64,000 bases of DNA from Halobellus sp. LT62 (GTDB taxonomy: Archaea; Halobacteriota; Halobacteria; Halobacteriales; Haloferacaceae). The notes beneath the pieces were generated by a model. It did not search any database. It was not told the DNA's origin and saw only the letters and a list, made by a program, of their open reading frames with translations. Positions 26,301-34,985 of the stretch are shown in pieces (positions within the stretch are counted from its first letter, which is position 1; each line of letters begins with the position of its first letter). Position numbers and translations under genes: made by a program. The DNA is taken from NCBI RefSeq assembly GCF_037031285.1, contig NZ_JAYEZO010000001.1:1886426-1950425 (forward strand). Reading direction: 5' to 3'.

Positions 26301-26549
26301 ACTTCGTCCGATACGTTTCGATCCCTCCCGGGTCGGATTCCCGTCGTACTGACTGGGATCGAACCCGCTCGGGTCGGTTCTCTTCGGCTGATTCCGGTGT
26401 TCGGTGGTAGTCTGGAGGGCATTCGTGTTTCCGGAGGTCCGGCGTAAAGTAAGAACGCTCGATTGCTTCAAGAGCGCTTTACGCTATCGGTGTGTTGTCG
26501 AACGGTTGACCGATACGCTAAAAAATCCCCGGGACGCAGTAGCGACGAC
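26187..26549. other. Intergenic region between surface-protein gene and subtilase gene
   Basis: Besides the tandem repeats at 26184-26300, this divergent region holds an 8-base inverted repeat, GCGTAAAG at 26442-26449 and CTTTACGC at 26477-26484. It also has a TATA-like CTAAAAAATCC near 26520 that fits a leaderless start of the subtilase gene at 26550. No further gene is credible. Confidence 0.45.
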
Positions 26550-27944
26550 GTGACGGGTGACCCTCGAGACGGAGGCGGATTCGCCGTCAGCCGTCGTCGC
26601 GCGGTGGCACTCGGGAGCGCGGCGGCAGCGACGCTGCTCTCAGTCGGCCGCGTTCCGCGCTTCGGACTCTCAGATCGATCGCGCGATACGACGGACGGCG
26701 ACTCGCTCGAACGCCTTCACGCGCTGGGCATCACTGGCGAATCCGTCCGCGTCGCCGTGTTGGACCCGACCGGGTTCGACCCCACTCACGACGCCCTCGG
26801 CGGCGCGGTCGAGGACATCCGTCAGTTCGGACCCGAGCGCGCCGTCGTCGACGGGACGACGCACGGCACAGCGGCGGCCGCGTCGATCGCCCGCCTCGCG
26901 CCAGCGGCCCGGCTCTCGCTCGCGTCGTTCCGACGCACCGGCGAGTTCGTCGACGCGATCGATTGGGCACGGTCGCGCGGCGTCGACGTCGTTCTGGCCC
27001 CGGTCGCGGCGTACGGATCGAAAGCGACGCCCCGATCGCCCGTCTTCCGCGCGGCCCGCCGCGCCGTCGACGCCGGGTGCGCCTTCGTGGCACCGACCGG
27101 GAACGCCGCGCTCGGTCACTGGCAGGGGCCGTACGCGGCCCTCGCGGGCGACGGATCCGGAACACGACGCCGACTCCGGGTCGCGAACCGCGTCGGATCG
27201 TCGTCCCCTCGGGGCCGATTCCTCGCGTGGCTCGTCACGGAGTCGTCGGTCGACGCCGATCTCACACTCGCGCTCTTTCGGGAGGTTGACGGCGGCGAAC
27301 GGTGGAACCTCGTGTCGCTATCGAGAGCCGCGAGGACGACCTCCGGCGAGCGTCTCACGGCCGACCTCTCGGACGGCGAGTACGCACTGGTCGTTCGTCC
27401 GGCGAATCAGAACGCATCGGACGACTCGGAGACCGCCGATACGACGCGTGAACTGACCAGCCGAGTGGAGATAACGACGCCCACGCACCTGTTGGCGTCG
27501 CCCCGGCCCTCCGGGAGTATCGCCGTCCCCGCGAGCGTCCCCGGCGTCGTCGCCGTCGGGGTAACTGACGACGCGTCGCGCGGCGACGCGCTGCCGACGA
27601 CGGCAGGGCCCGATTCGCGCGCTTCCGATCCAGCTTCGGGCTCGGAGGTCGTTTCCCCTCATAGCGGCCGCGGACCGACCGCCTCGGGGACAGTCGGCGT
27701 GGACGTCGTCGCGCCGCCGTCTCCGTGGATCGCCGGGGGCTCGCCCGGGACGTCGGCCGCGGCCGCCCGGGCCGCCGGCGCGGTCGCGCTCGTCCTCGAC
27801 GCCGCGCCCGACCTCGGTCCGTCTGACGTCGCCGGGATACTTCGCGCTTCGGCGGGCGACGTCGGTCGCAACGGACGGGATCTGGCGGCCGGATCGGGGC
27901 GACTGGACGTGGTTGCCGCCGTTCAGCGCGCGCGGTCGCGTTGA
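26550..27944 (+). CDS. Subtilisin-like serine protease (S8 family), Tat-exported
   Basis: This 464-residue protein has the S8 catalytic set: Asp72 (VAVLDPTGFD), His105 (THGTAAAASIA), oxyanion Asn185 (PTGNAALG) and Ser402 (GGSPGTSAAAARAAG). The N-terminus carries a Tat motif (SRRRAVALGSAAAATLL), so a folded protease is exported. Between Asn185 and Ser402 lies a roughly 200-residue insert with beta-rich sequence (SSVDADLTLALFREVDGGE), probably a pre-peptidase C-type or P-like domain inside the catalytic unit. The GTG start at 26550 fits a TATA-like box 25-30 bases upstream; the earlier in-frame ATG at 26463 gives an unlikely N-terminus. Its role may be surface-protein processing or degradation. 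Confidence 0.88.
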   Translation: MTGDPRDGGGFAVSRRRAVALGSAAAATLLSVGRVPRFGLSDRSRDTTDGDSLERLHALGITGESVRVAVLDPTGFDPTHDALGGAVEDIRQFGPERAVVDGTTHGTAAAASIARLAPAARLSLASFRRTGEFVDAIDWARSRGVDVVLAPVAAYGSKATPRSPVFRAARRAVDAGCAFVAPTGNAALGHWQGPYAALAGDGSGTRRRLRVANRVGSSSPRGRFLAWLVTESSVDADLTLALFREVDGGERWNLVSLSRAARTTSGERLTADLSDGEYALVVRPANQNASDDSETADTTRELTSRVEITTPTHLLASPRPSGSIAVPASVPGVVAVGVTDDASRGDALPTTAGPDSRASDPASGSEVVSPHSGRGPTASGTVGVDVVAPPSPWIAGGSPGTSAAAARAAGAVALVLDAAPDLGPSDVAGILRASAGDVGRNGRDLAAGSGRLDVVAAVQRARSR

Positions 27945-28061
27945 CTCGGATTCCCAGTCTCGCCCCCTCGGTCGCCCGCTCTAAATCCCGGTCGACCGCT
28001 CAAAGAGGCGCTTAAGCTACACCCACGTTGATAATCCCCGACTACGTACCCCGGATCAGGG

Positions 28062-28664
28062 ATGTCCTCACCGATCGCACGGCTCGGAAACTGGACGCGG
28101 TCGCCGGACGCAACCCCGGCGGTCGTCGATGTCGTCGGCGACGACGCGGGCGAACTGGTCGACGCGCTGGGCTCTGAGACCGCCCGACAGCTGTTACACG
28201 CGCTGCACGAAGAGCCCGCGCCGCCCTCCGAACTGGCCCGCGACCTCGATACCTCGGTGCAGAACGTCCACTACCACCTCTCGAAGCTTCGCGCGGCCGG
28301 CGTCGTCGAGTCCGTCGGGACGCGACTCTCGGAGAAAGGAAACGAGATGACCGTCTACGCGCCCGCAGCGGAGCCGATCGTCCTCGTGGGGTCGTCGGAC
28401 TCGACGGGGCGTGAGACGCTCAGAACCTCGCTCGCCGACTGGGTAACGGGCGTGGCTGTGCTCGGCCTCACGAGTTTGGCCGTGCAGGTCGCCGCAGAGC
28501 ATGTTCTCGGTGGCTCTGCGACATCGATTTTCGAGCCCGCGAGCCTCGCGCTCGAAGACGGTAACGCGCTTCTCCGCGGCGTGTTGCTTCTCACTGAACC
28601 CGGGCTTCTCTTTTTCTTTGGCGGCCTCGCGGTGTTCGTCGCTGTCGCGCTCGCCCGCCGGTGA
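28062..28664 (+). CDS. Membrane-anchored ArsR-type winged-helix regulator
   Basis: This 200-residue protein has an N-terminal winged helix-turn-helix (residues about 33-95; SETARQLLHALHEEP, SELARDLDTSVQNVHYHLSK, AAGVVESVGTRLSEKGNEM). Two hydrophobic segments follow near residues 128-148 and 178-198. The HTH matches haloarchaeal ArsR/HTH-20 regulators. A membrane-tethered transcription factor could respond to membrane or surface state. It sits between the exported protease and the Wtp importer and could regulate either. No metal-binding Cys cluster is present, so metal sensing is not indicated. Confidence 0.85.
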   Translation: MSSPIARLGNWTRSPDATPAVVDVVGDDAGELVDALGSETARQLLHALHEEPAPPSELARDLDTSVQNVHYHLSKLRAAGVVESVGTRLSEKGNEMTVYAPAAEPIVLVGSSDSTGRETLRTSLADWVTGVAVLGLTSLAVQVAAEHVLGGSATSIFEPASLALEDGNALLRGVLLLTEPGLLFFFGGLAVFVAVALARR

Positions 28665-28764
28665 ACGGGTTGTTCCTCGCGACCGCCTCTCGTCTCCTCG
28701 TTCGTCCGATGTAAACTATTTCTGGTTGAGATACGCTTATTAGGAAACCACTTCACGTTGATCT

Positions 28765-29688
28765 ATGGACGCTGACCGCGGGGAAATCTGTCGGCGGGCC
28801 TTCCTCTGCGGAGCCGCAGCGGCCGGACTGGGCGGCCTCAGCGGTTGCGCCGGTGTCGTCGGATCGGGCGGGCAGCGGCCGACTCCCGTCTCGATACTCG
28901 CGGCCGGGAGTCTGAACAACGCGTTCGAGAACGGGCTTCGCTCCGACCTCGAAACCCCGATTCAGATCGAAGCGCACGGCTCTGCACGCGTCGCGCGGAT
29001 GGTTGCCGAGGGGCAGAAGGACCCGGATATCGTCGCCGTCGCGGACACCGCCCTCTTCGATGGGCCGCTGCGCCCGTCGTGGTTCGCGGAGTTCGCGACG
29101 AACTCGGTCGTCCTCGCGTACGACTCCGGGAGCGACGGCGGAGAGCGAGTCGCAGCCGCCGGTTCCGACGGGTGGTTTCGCCCGCTGCTCGACGGCTCGG
29201 TGTCGCTCGGGCGGACGGATCCGGACGTGGACCCGCTCGGATATCGGACTCTCTTCGTGCTCGAGCTCGCGAGCGAGCACTACGACACCGACGTCGACCT
29301 CCGAGCGGAGATTCCGACTCGCGAGCAGCTCTTCCCGGAGACCCAACTCGTCAGCCAGTTCGAGACCGGCAGTATCGACGCCGCAGTCACGTACCGCAAT
29401 ATGGCGGTCGAACGCGGCTACGAGTTCGTCGAACTCCCGGCCGCGATCGACCTGAGCGACCCCGCCCGCGCCGACGACTACGTGACCGCAAGCTACGAGC
29501 TCCCGAGCGGCACGGTCGTCAGCGGCGGTCCGATCAGCTACGCCTCGACGGCCCGAAAGATGAACGCGACAGTGACCCACGCGTTCGATGCACAGATCAG
29601 CGGCACGTACCTCAGCGACTTCGGCTTCTCCGTGCCGGACGACTACCCGACGTTCTCAGGCAATGTTCCCGACGAGATCATCGACTGA
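28765..29688 (+). CDS. wtpA: Molybdate/tungstate-binding lipoprotein
   Basis: This 307-residue ABC binding protein captures molybdate or tungstate outside the cell. An N-terminal Tat/lipobox signal (CRRAFLCGAAAAGLGGLSGC) precedes the mature domain, which opens SILAAGSLNNAFENG. WtpA-family blocks include FAEFATNSVVLAYDSG and GRTDPDVDPLGYRTLFVLEL, and the Asp/Glu in the latter are oxyanion-site neighbours in known structures. The C-terminus contains YELPSGTVVSGGPISYA. The permease gene overlaps its last 26 bases and the ATPase gene follows with an ATGA overlap, so the three form a tight operon. Nearby mobA and yqeC fit cofactor supply. Confidence 0.9.
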   Translation: MDADRGEICRRAFLCGAAAAGLGGLSGCAGVVGSGGQRPTPVSILAAGSLNNAFENGLRSDLETPIQIEAHGSARVARMVAEGQKDPDIVAVADTALFDGPLRPSWFAEFATNSVVLAYDSGSDGGERVAAAGSDGWFRPLLDGSVSLGRTDPDVDPLGYRTLFVLELASEHYDTDVDLRAEIPTREQLFPETQLVSQFETGSIDAAVTYRNMAVERGYEFVELPAAIDLSDPARADDYVTASYELPSGTVVSGGPISYASTARKMNATVTHAFDAQISGTYLSDFGFSVPDDYPTFSGNVPDEIID

Positions 29689-30472
29689 CGCCGCCGACCG
29701 GTTCGATTGGCTCTCCGTCACGCTGCTCTTAGGCGGCGTGTTGCTCTGTTATTACCTCCTGCCGCTGGGGTCGCTGCTTTTCAGTCAGCCACCGCGGGTC
29801 GTTCTCGGTCAGCTGACGGAGCCGTCGGTCGTGTCCGCGGCGTCGACGTCGCTCGCAACCGCGACGGCGAGCGTGACCGTCGCGACGGTCTTCGGGCTGC
29901 CGCTGGCGTACTGGCTCGCGGCCGCCGAGGGACGGGCGGAGACGCTCGTCACGGCGGTCGTCGTGCTGCCGCTGGTCCTCCCGCCGATCGTCAGCGGGAT
30001 GGTACTGCTCACGCTGGTCGGTCCGGAGACCATCCTCGGCGAGATCGCCGCGGCAAACGGTTTCTCGCTGACCCGCTCGCTCGTCGGAGTCGTGCTGGCA
30101 CAGACGTTCGTCGCCTCGCCGTTCGTCGTCATCTCCGCGAAGGCGGCGTTCGAGGGCGTCGACAGGAACCTAGAGCTCGCGTCGCGAACGCTCGGCAAGG
30201 ATCGGTTGACGACGTTCCGACGCGTCACGCTCCCGCTGGCGTGGCCCGGTGTCCTCGCCGGCATCACGCTCGCGTTCGCCCGCTCAATCGGCGAGTTCGG
30301 TGCGACGGTGATGCTCGCGTACTATCCGCGGACGATGCCGGTACAGATCTGGGTGTCGTTCACGACGCTCGGACTCGAGGACGCGTTTCCGATCGCCGTC
30401 GTTCTCCTCGGCATCGCCGTCGCCGCGCTCGTCCTTCTCACGACGCTCGGGGGGGATCCGATCGCCCGATGA
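29663..30472 (+). CDS. wtpB: Molybdate/tungstate ABC transporter permease
   Basis: This 269-residue inner-membrane permease has about six transmembrane segments and the conserved cytoplasmic EAA loop (ELASRTLGKDRLTTFRRVTL) that docks with the ATPase. FGLPLAYWLAAAEGRAETLV and VVLPLVLPPIVSGMVLL are typical of ModB/WtpB proteins, as is GEFGATVMLAYYPRTMPVQI. It begins at the ATG at 29663, inside the end of wtpA (26-base overlap), and its stop overlaps the ATPase start. Together with WtpA and WtpC it forms the importer. Confidence 0.92.
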   Translation: MFPTRSSTDAADRFDWLSVTLLLGGVLLCYYLLPLGSLLFSQPPRVVLGQLTEPSVVSAASTSLATATASVTVATVFGLPLAYWLAAAEGRAETLVTAVVVLPLVLPPIVSGMVLLTLVGPETILGEIAAANGFSLTRSLVGVVLAQTFVASPFVVISAKAAFEGVDRNLELASRTLGKDRLTTFRRVTLPLAWPGVLAGITLAFARSIGEFGATVMLAYYPRTMPVQIWVSFTTLGLEDAFPIAVVLLGIAVAALVLLTTLGGDPIAR

Positions 30473-31539
30473 CGTTGACGCTCTCCGGTCTCGCGAAGAC
30501 GTACGGCGCGTTCGAGTTAGGCCCGCTCGACCTCTCGGTCTCCGAGGAGGTGTTCTGCGTCCTCGGCCCCTCCGGCAGCGGGAAGTCGACCCTGCTCTCG
30601 CTTCTGGCCGGACTCACCGATCCGGACGCCGGTTCAGTTTCGGTCGACGGGCGTTCGATGCGCGGCCGTCCACCCGAGGACCGACGGATCGGACTCGTGT
30701 TTCAGGATGGGGCGCTCTTCCCACACCTCTCCGCGCGCGAGAACGTGGAATACGCGGCCGAAAACGACGAATACGCCCGAGAACTGACACAGCTGTTGGC
30801 GATTGACGACGTGCTCGATCGTCGACCGGCGACCCTCTCGGGCGGCGAACGACAGCGTGTGGCGCTGGCTCGTACGCTCGCTTCCGAGCCCGACGTCCTC
30901 CTGCTCGACGAACCGCTGTCGAGCCTCGACGAACCGATGGGCCGGCGGCTCCGTACTGATCTGGACAGACTGTTCGATACGCTCGCCGTCCCGGTCGTCT
31001 ACGTGACGCACGATCAACGGACTGCGACGGCGCTCGCGGATCGGATGGCGATCCTCAGAGACGGACAGATCGAGCAGGTAGGCGCGCCGACGACCGTACT
31101 CGAACGCCCCGTTTCGCGTTTCGTCGCCGAGTTCACCGGCAACGAGAACGTCTTCGAGATCCGGTTCGACGGCGCGAACGATCGACGCGTTCGAATTGGG
31201 AATGTAGTACTTCGTTCCCCGGCCGAGTCGTCCGCGGCGATGTGGCTCGATACACCCTCCGACGTGTCCGCTGTAACCGTCTGCGTTCACCCCTCTCGTA
31301 TCGATTTACCGGCGAATAGTGCCGTAGGAAATCCCTCGTATCGACTCCCGGTAACCGTCGAGCGGTGGCTCCACGAGACTGACACGTACCGCGTGTTCGC
31401 GCGCGTCGAGGGAGGTCCGGACCTGACTGTCACGATGTCGCGGACCACGTTCGATCGACTGGACCTCTCCCGCGGGGACGAGTCCGTCGTCTCGATACCG
31501 ACGGATTCGATCCACGTTCTCGACCGATCCGGGCGCTGA
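30469..31539 (+). CDS. wtpC: Molybdate/tungstate ABC transporter ATPase
   Basis: This 356-residue ATP-binding subunit drives import through WtpB. It has Walker A (LGPSGSGKSTLLSLLAG), Q-loop (GLVFQDGALFPHLS), signature (LSGGERQRVALARTLA), Walker B (DVLLLDEPLSSLDE) and H-loop (VVYVTHDQ). The C-terminal 110 residues form a MOP/TOBE-like domain that often senses the transported oxyanion. The ATG at 30469 overlaps the permease stop codon. An AT-rich patch begins directly after this gene, marking the left edge of the large catabolic region. Confidence 0.92.
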   Translation: MTLTLSGLAKTYGAFELGPLDLSVSEEVFCVLGPSGSGKSTLLSLLAGLTDPDAGSVSVDGRSMRGRPPEDRRIGLVFQDGALFPHLSARENVEYAAENDEYARELTQLLAIDDVLDRRPATLSGGERQRVALARTLASEPDVLLLDEPLSSLDEPMGRRLRTDLDRLFDTLAVPVVYVTHDQRTATALADRMAILRDGQIEQVGAPTTVLERPVSRFVAEFTGNENVFEIRFDGANDRRVRIGNVVLRSPAESSAAMWLDTPSDVSAVTVCVHPSRIDLPANSAVGNPSYRLPVTVERWLHETDTYRVFARVEGGPDLTVTMSRTTFDRLDLSRGDESVVSIPTDSIHVLDRSGR

Positions 31540-31540
31540 T

Positions 31541-31700
31541 TTAAAAATATATGATCTCTTATCCTTTCCAAAACCATACAATTCAATAATATAAAAGAAA
31601 CCGCAAAATTCAGTGAATATTTGGAATAAGAGGGCGTATATGAATTTTATAATACTATCCAAAATGTATATCGATAATCTGAATTATTTCGCACTACGAA
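31541..31700. other. AT-rich patch at the left border of the catabolic island
   Basis: About 160 bases are strongly AT-rich by eye, in contrast with the GC-rich genes around them. They follow the wtpC stop codon directly. Only short, low-quality frames are present. The rest of the gap to 31824 contains the leaderless-type promoter (AAATTATAAGTTAAG near 31795) of the next gene. A comparable AT-rich patch lies at 56941-57075, beyond the other end of the catabolic genes. Confidence 0.5.
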
Positions 31701-31824
31701 GTCTGCATCTCTCGGTCGAGTCCTCCGAACCACGACAGTCTTACTCGCTCGTGTGGACTGCCGGAATCCGTTTCGTCAGCCGTTTATCTCAAATTATAAG
31801 TTAAGTCGTTGCCTCTGCGCTATT

Positions 31825-33378
31825 ATGCATCACACGTCGACGGTCGAAGTGCCACCCGTCAAAGATCTCTCTCGGATCGCCGCGGAGAACAATCCCGACA
31901 AGGTCGCCTTCGGCAACGGCGTCAACGGCGAGACGATGACGTGGACGGAGTTCGACGAGCGGAGTAATCAGGCCGCGAACGCGTTCAAGCAGTACGTCGG
32001 TCAGGGCGACCGCGTCGCGCTTCTCTGTGAGAACTCGCTTGAACACACCGTTCTCTGGAACGGCGGGTTGAAAGCCGGCTGCACGGTCTCGAACCTCCAC
32101 GTGCGCGCGTCGCCGAACACGCTCCAGACGTGTATCGACTCGTTCCGTCCGCGGGTGCTCGTCGTCGACGAAGACACCTCGGAGTTCTTCGAGGAGCGTC
32201 TCCGAGACAAGATCGACACCGACCTCGACGTCGTCGTCAACGTCGGCGAGGCACAGACTGGTTACGAGGCGTCCTACGAGTCCGTTCTCGACGGCCAATC
32301 GAAGACCGAACCGGACGTGCGCGTGCGCGAAGAAGATGTCGCGGTCGTGATGTGGACCTCGGGAACGACGGGTGAGCCGAAAGGGTGGTGCCACACGAAC
32401 CGCGGGCTTTACTTCCGCGCGAACGCCCTCGTGAGCGTCTACGAACTCAACCGCTCGGCCCGGCAACCGCACGTCTTCACGCCGTCGTTCGCCGCGTGGT
32501 ACTCCGCGACGCTCCCCGCGTTGGTCTCGGGCGCGACGACGTACTTCCTCAGTTCGTGGGACGCCGAGGCGTACGTCGAGATGATCGACGAACACGACCT
32601 GACGAGCGCGCTCCTCGTCCCGACGATGTGGCGCGAAATCCTCAACCTCGAATCGCTCGACGACTACGACCTGAGCTCGCTCAACGCGATTATGTCTGCC
32701 GGTGAGGTGCTCAACGCGACGACGCTCCGACGCCTGCGGGAGGACGTCTGCGACGTGGTCAAAAACTCCTACGCGGCGACCGAGGCGTACGCGACCGTGA
32801 TGGAGAACGCCGAACTCAACGAGAGCCGCGTCGAGAGCGTCGGCAAGCCGGTCCCGGGCGTCCAGATTCGCATCGTCGCCGAGGACGGGACGTACCGCGA
32901 CGTCAAGCCGACCGGTGAGGTCGGCGAGATCGCGGTGAAAGCTCCGGACTGCCCGGTGTGGGCGTGGGAGCGCACGGCGAAGACCGAAGACGTCTTCGAG
33001 GACGGCTGGTGGTACTCCGGCGACCTCGGCTACAAGGACGAGAAAGGCTTCATCTACTTGGAGGGGCGGACCGATCTGATGATCCTCTCGAAGGGCATCA
33101 AGGTGTACCCCTCGCCGGTCGAAGAGCGGCTCAACGCCCACCCGGACGTCAACGAATCCGCTGTCGTCGGCGTTGAGGACGACCAGTACGGGCAGAAGGT
33201 GGTCGCTTACGTCTATCCCTCCGACCCCGATCTCACCGCCGACGAACTGGACCAGTGGTGTCTCGACAGCGACGAACTCGCCCGGATGGAGCGCCCCCGG
33301 GAGTACCGGTTCGTCGATGAGTCGCTTCCGCGTACCTCGACTGGGAAACTCGATCGCCTGAGCGCGAAAAGAGAATAA
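31825..33378 (+). CDS. Acyl-CoA synthetase, paralogue A of the island
   Basis: This is a 517-residue acid-CoA ligase of the ANL family. Motifs A3 (WTSGTTGEPKGWCH), A5 (NSYAATEAYAT), A7 (GWWYSGDLGYKDEKG) and A10 with its lysine (LPRTSTGKLDR) are present. The A8 hinge reads GRTDLMILSKGIKVYP rather than the usual SGGENVYP, a variant shared with the ligase at 47413; the two are clearly paralogous along their length (SNLHxRAS, PRVLVxDE). The start at 31825 is 25-30 bases after TATA-like AAATTATAAG, so an earlier in-frame ATG at 31753 is rejected. The gene precedes LigM-like gene 2 by 129 bases. It probably activates a carboxylic acid in that pathway; the substrate is unknown. Confidence 0.9.
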   Translation: MHHTSTVEVPPVKDLSRIAAENNPDKVAFGNGVNGETMTWTEFDERSNQAANAFKQYVGQGDRVALLCENSLEHTVLWNGGLKAGCTVSNLHVRASPNTLQTCIDSFRPRVLVVDEDTSEFFEERLRDKIDTDLDVVVNVGEAQTGYEASYESVLDGQSKTEPDVRVREEDVAVVMWTSGTTGEPKGWCHTNRGLYFRANALVSVYELNRSARQPHVFTPSFAAWYSATLPALVSGATTYFLSSWDAEAYVEMIDEHDLTSALLVPTMWREILNLESLDDYDLSSLNAIMSAGEVLNATTLRRLREDVCDVVKNSYAATEAYATVMENAELNESRVESVGKPVPGVQIRIVAEDGTYRDVKPTGEVGEIAVKAPDCPVWAWERTAKTEDVFEDGWWYSGDLGYKDEKGFIYLEGRTDLMILSKGIKVYPSPVEERLNAHPDVNESAVVGVEDDQYGQKVVAYVYPSDPDLTADELDQWCLDSDELARMERPREYRFVDESLPRTSTGKLDRLSAKRE

Positions 33379-33440
33379 CAATTTTTATATATTATTCTTC
33401 CTCTCCTGACTTTTGTTTCGTTCTTTCCGCCGTCTCTTTT
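33379..33440 (+). terminator. T-rich termination region after acyl-CoA ligase A
   Basis: Directly after the stop codon the plus strand has repeated T runs (ATTTTTATATATTATTC, CTTTTGTTTCG, CTCTTTTT) without a hairpin, the form of archaeal intrinsic terminators. LigM-like gene 2 then has its own TATA-like CTTAAG near 33470, suggesting separate transcription. Confidence 0.5.
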
Positions 33441-33507
33441 TAAAGCGGCGCGCATTTTACCTAAATCTTAAGTAGGATACGCCTTTCCCATAAGGTGGAC
33501 TACTACT

Positions 33508-34863
33508 ATGAGCGAACGATCGTGGTCTTTCAGCGACAGTATGGCACAGGCCTCCGAGAAGGCGGGCGGCCCCGTCGGACTAATGCGCGACCTCGGAATC
33601 GCGAAGTTCACCAAGGTACCGGACGAGATCACCAACTGGATCGAAGAGCAGCGCTCGTGGCGCGAATCGGTCGCGCTAGCGGACCAGTCGTATCACATGA
33701 CGGATCACTACGTCGAGGGTCCTGACGCGCTCGAACTGTACAAGGACTTCGCCGTCAACAGCTTCGAGAACACCGAGCCCGGCAAGGCCAAACAGCTCGT
33801 CGTCGCCAACCCCAACGGCAAGTTCATCGGCGACGCCATCTGGTTCCACCTCGAAGAGGACAAGTTCCTGAGCGTCGGCGGCGCGGCCGCGCACAACTGG
33901 CTCCAGTACCAGGCCGAGACCGGCGACTACGACCTCGAGGCCGAGGTGCAGCCCCGCCCCGTCACGATGAAAGAGGACCCCACCTACTACCGCTACCAGG
34001 TGCAGGGCCCCAACGCCTACGACGTGATGGAGGAGGTCGCCGACGAGCCGCTCCCGGATCTCGGCTTCTTCAACCACACCACCATCTCGATCCAGGGCCA
34101 CGACGTCAACATCCTCCGCCACGGAATGGCGGGCGAGGCCGGATACGAGTTCTGGGGTCCCTACGAGGAGGGCGAGGAGATCAAGGAGATCTTCATGTCC
34201 GCCGGCGAAGAGTACGACATCCGCCACCTCGGCGCGGAGAGCTACCAGACGCCGAACGCGATCCTCGGCTGGATCCCGATCGTCGTCCCCGCCATCTGGG
34301 ACGAGGGAATGGAAGAGTACCTCGAATGGCTCGACGTCGGCGACGGCCTGCTCTCGATCGGTGGGAGCTTCGAGTCCGACGACATCACCGATTACTACTT
34401 CACGCCCACAGAGCTCGGCTACGGTCACATCATCAACTTCGACCACGAGTTCTGCGGCAGCGACGCCCTCGAAGCGGAAGCGGGCAACCCCGACCGCCAG
34501 AAGGTCACGCTCGTCTGGGACGACGACGACGTCATCGACGTCTTCGCGTCGCTGTTCCGCGAGGGTCCGACCAAGAAGTTCATGCGCTTCCCGCACCCGC
34601 GCGCCTCGGCGTGTCACTACGACCAGGTCCTCAACGAGGATGGCGAGCGCGTCGGCTTCTCGACGGACAAATCCTACATCTACAACCAGCGCGAGTTCCT
34701 CTCGCTGGGCGTCGTCGACAGCGAACTGGCCGAGCCCGGAACCGAGGTCACGGTCCTCTGGGGCGAGCCCGAAGACAACGACAACGACCGCGTCGAACGC
34801 CACGAGATGGCGGAGATCACGGCGACCGTCGCACCCGCGCCGTACACCGAAGACAGCCGATAA
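33508..34863 (+). CDS. LigM-like tetrahydrofolate-dependent O-demethylase/methyltransferase, paralogue 2
   Basis: This 451-residue member is related to the proteins at 3472 and 38404 and to bacterial LigM. It begins with a short variable region, then VPDEITNWIEEQRSWRES, QSYHMTDHYVEGPDALELY, GKFIGDAI, HNWLQYQAETGDYD, YRYQVQGPNA, ILRHGMAGEAGYEFWGPYE and TATVAPAPYTED. His63 and Tyr246 (GAESYQTPN) align with LigM His60 and catalytic Tyr247. Phe34 replaces Tyr31, and Gly125 takes the place of carboxylate-binding Arg122. It should accept a methyl group onto tetrahydrofolate. A D-2-hydroxyacid dehydrogenase gene follows. The substrate may lack a free carboxylate at the LigM position or be bound differently. 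Confidence 0.86.
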   Translation: MSERSWSFSDSMAQASEKAGGPVGLMRDLGIAKFTKVPDEITNWIEEQRSWRESVALADQSYHMTDHYVEGPDALELYKDFAVNSFENTEPGKAKQLVVANPNGKFIGDAIWFHLEEDKFLSVGGAAAHNWLQYQAETGDYDLEAEVQPRPVTMKEDPTYYRYQVQGPNAYDVMEEVADEPLPDLGFFNHTTISIQGHDVNILRHGMAGEAGYEFWGPYEEGEEIKEIFMSAGEEYDIRHLGAESYQTPNAILGWIPIVVPAIWDEGMEEYLEWLDVGDGLLSIGGSFESDDITDYYFTPTELGYGHIINFDHEFCGSDALEAEAGNPDRQKVTLVWDDDDVIDVFASLFREGPTKKFMRFPHPRASACHYDQVLNEDGERVGFSTDKSYIYNQREFLSLGVVDSELAEPGTEVTVLWGEPEDNDNDRVERHEMAEITATVAPAPYTEDSR

Positions 34864-34985
34864 GGCGACCGCAGACTGACCAATCCACCGCACGAGCCTG
34901 AAGCCCGGTGCGGATTTTCTCTTTCTCTCGACCCCGAGCGCCGCGGGTGGTAACTGCAAAGTACCGGAAGCCCCTCGGAGTGGAT

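Noticed and set aside
31801..33381. 526-codon minus-strand open frame
   Set aside because: Complete shadow of the ligase at 31825-33378; low-complexity Arg/Val/Asp translation.
33508..34863. Annotation as glycine-cleavage T protein or DMSP demethylase DmdA
   Set aside because: The proteins are about 80-90 residues too long for either, and conserved blocks plus the His/Tyr pair follow LigM. Other glycine-cleavage genes and DmdC/DmdD partners are absent.
33676..34959. 427-codon minus-strand open frame
   Set aside because: Antisense to LigM-like gene 2. No recognisable domain.
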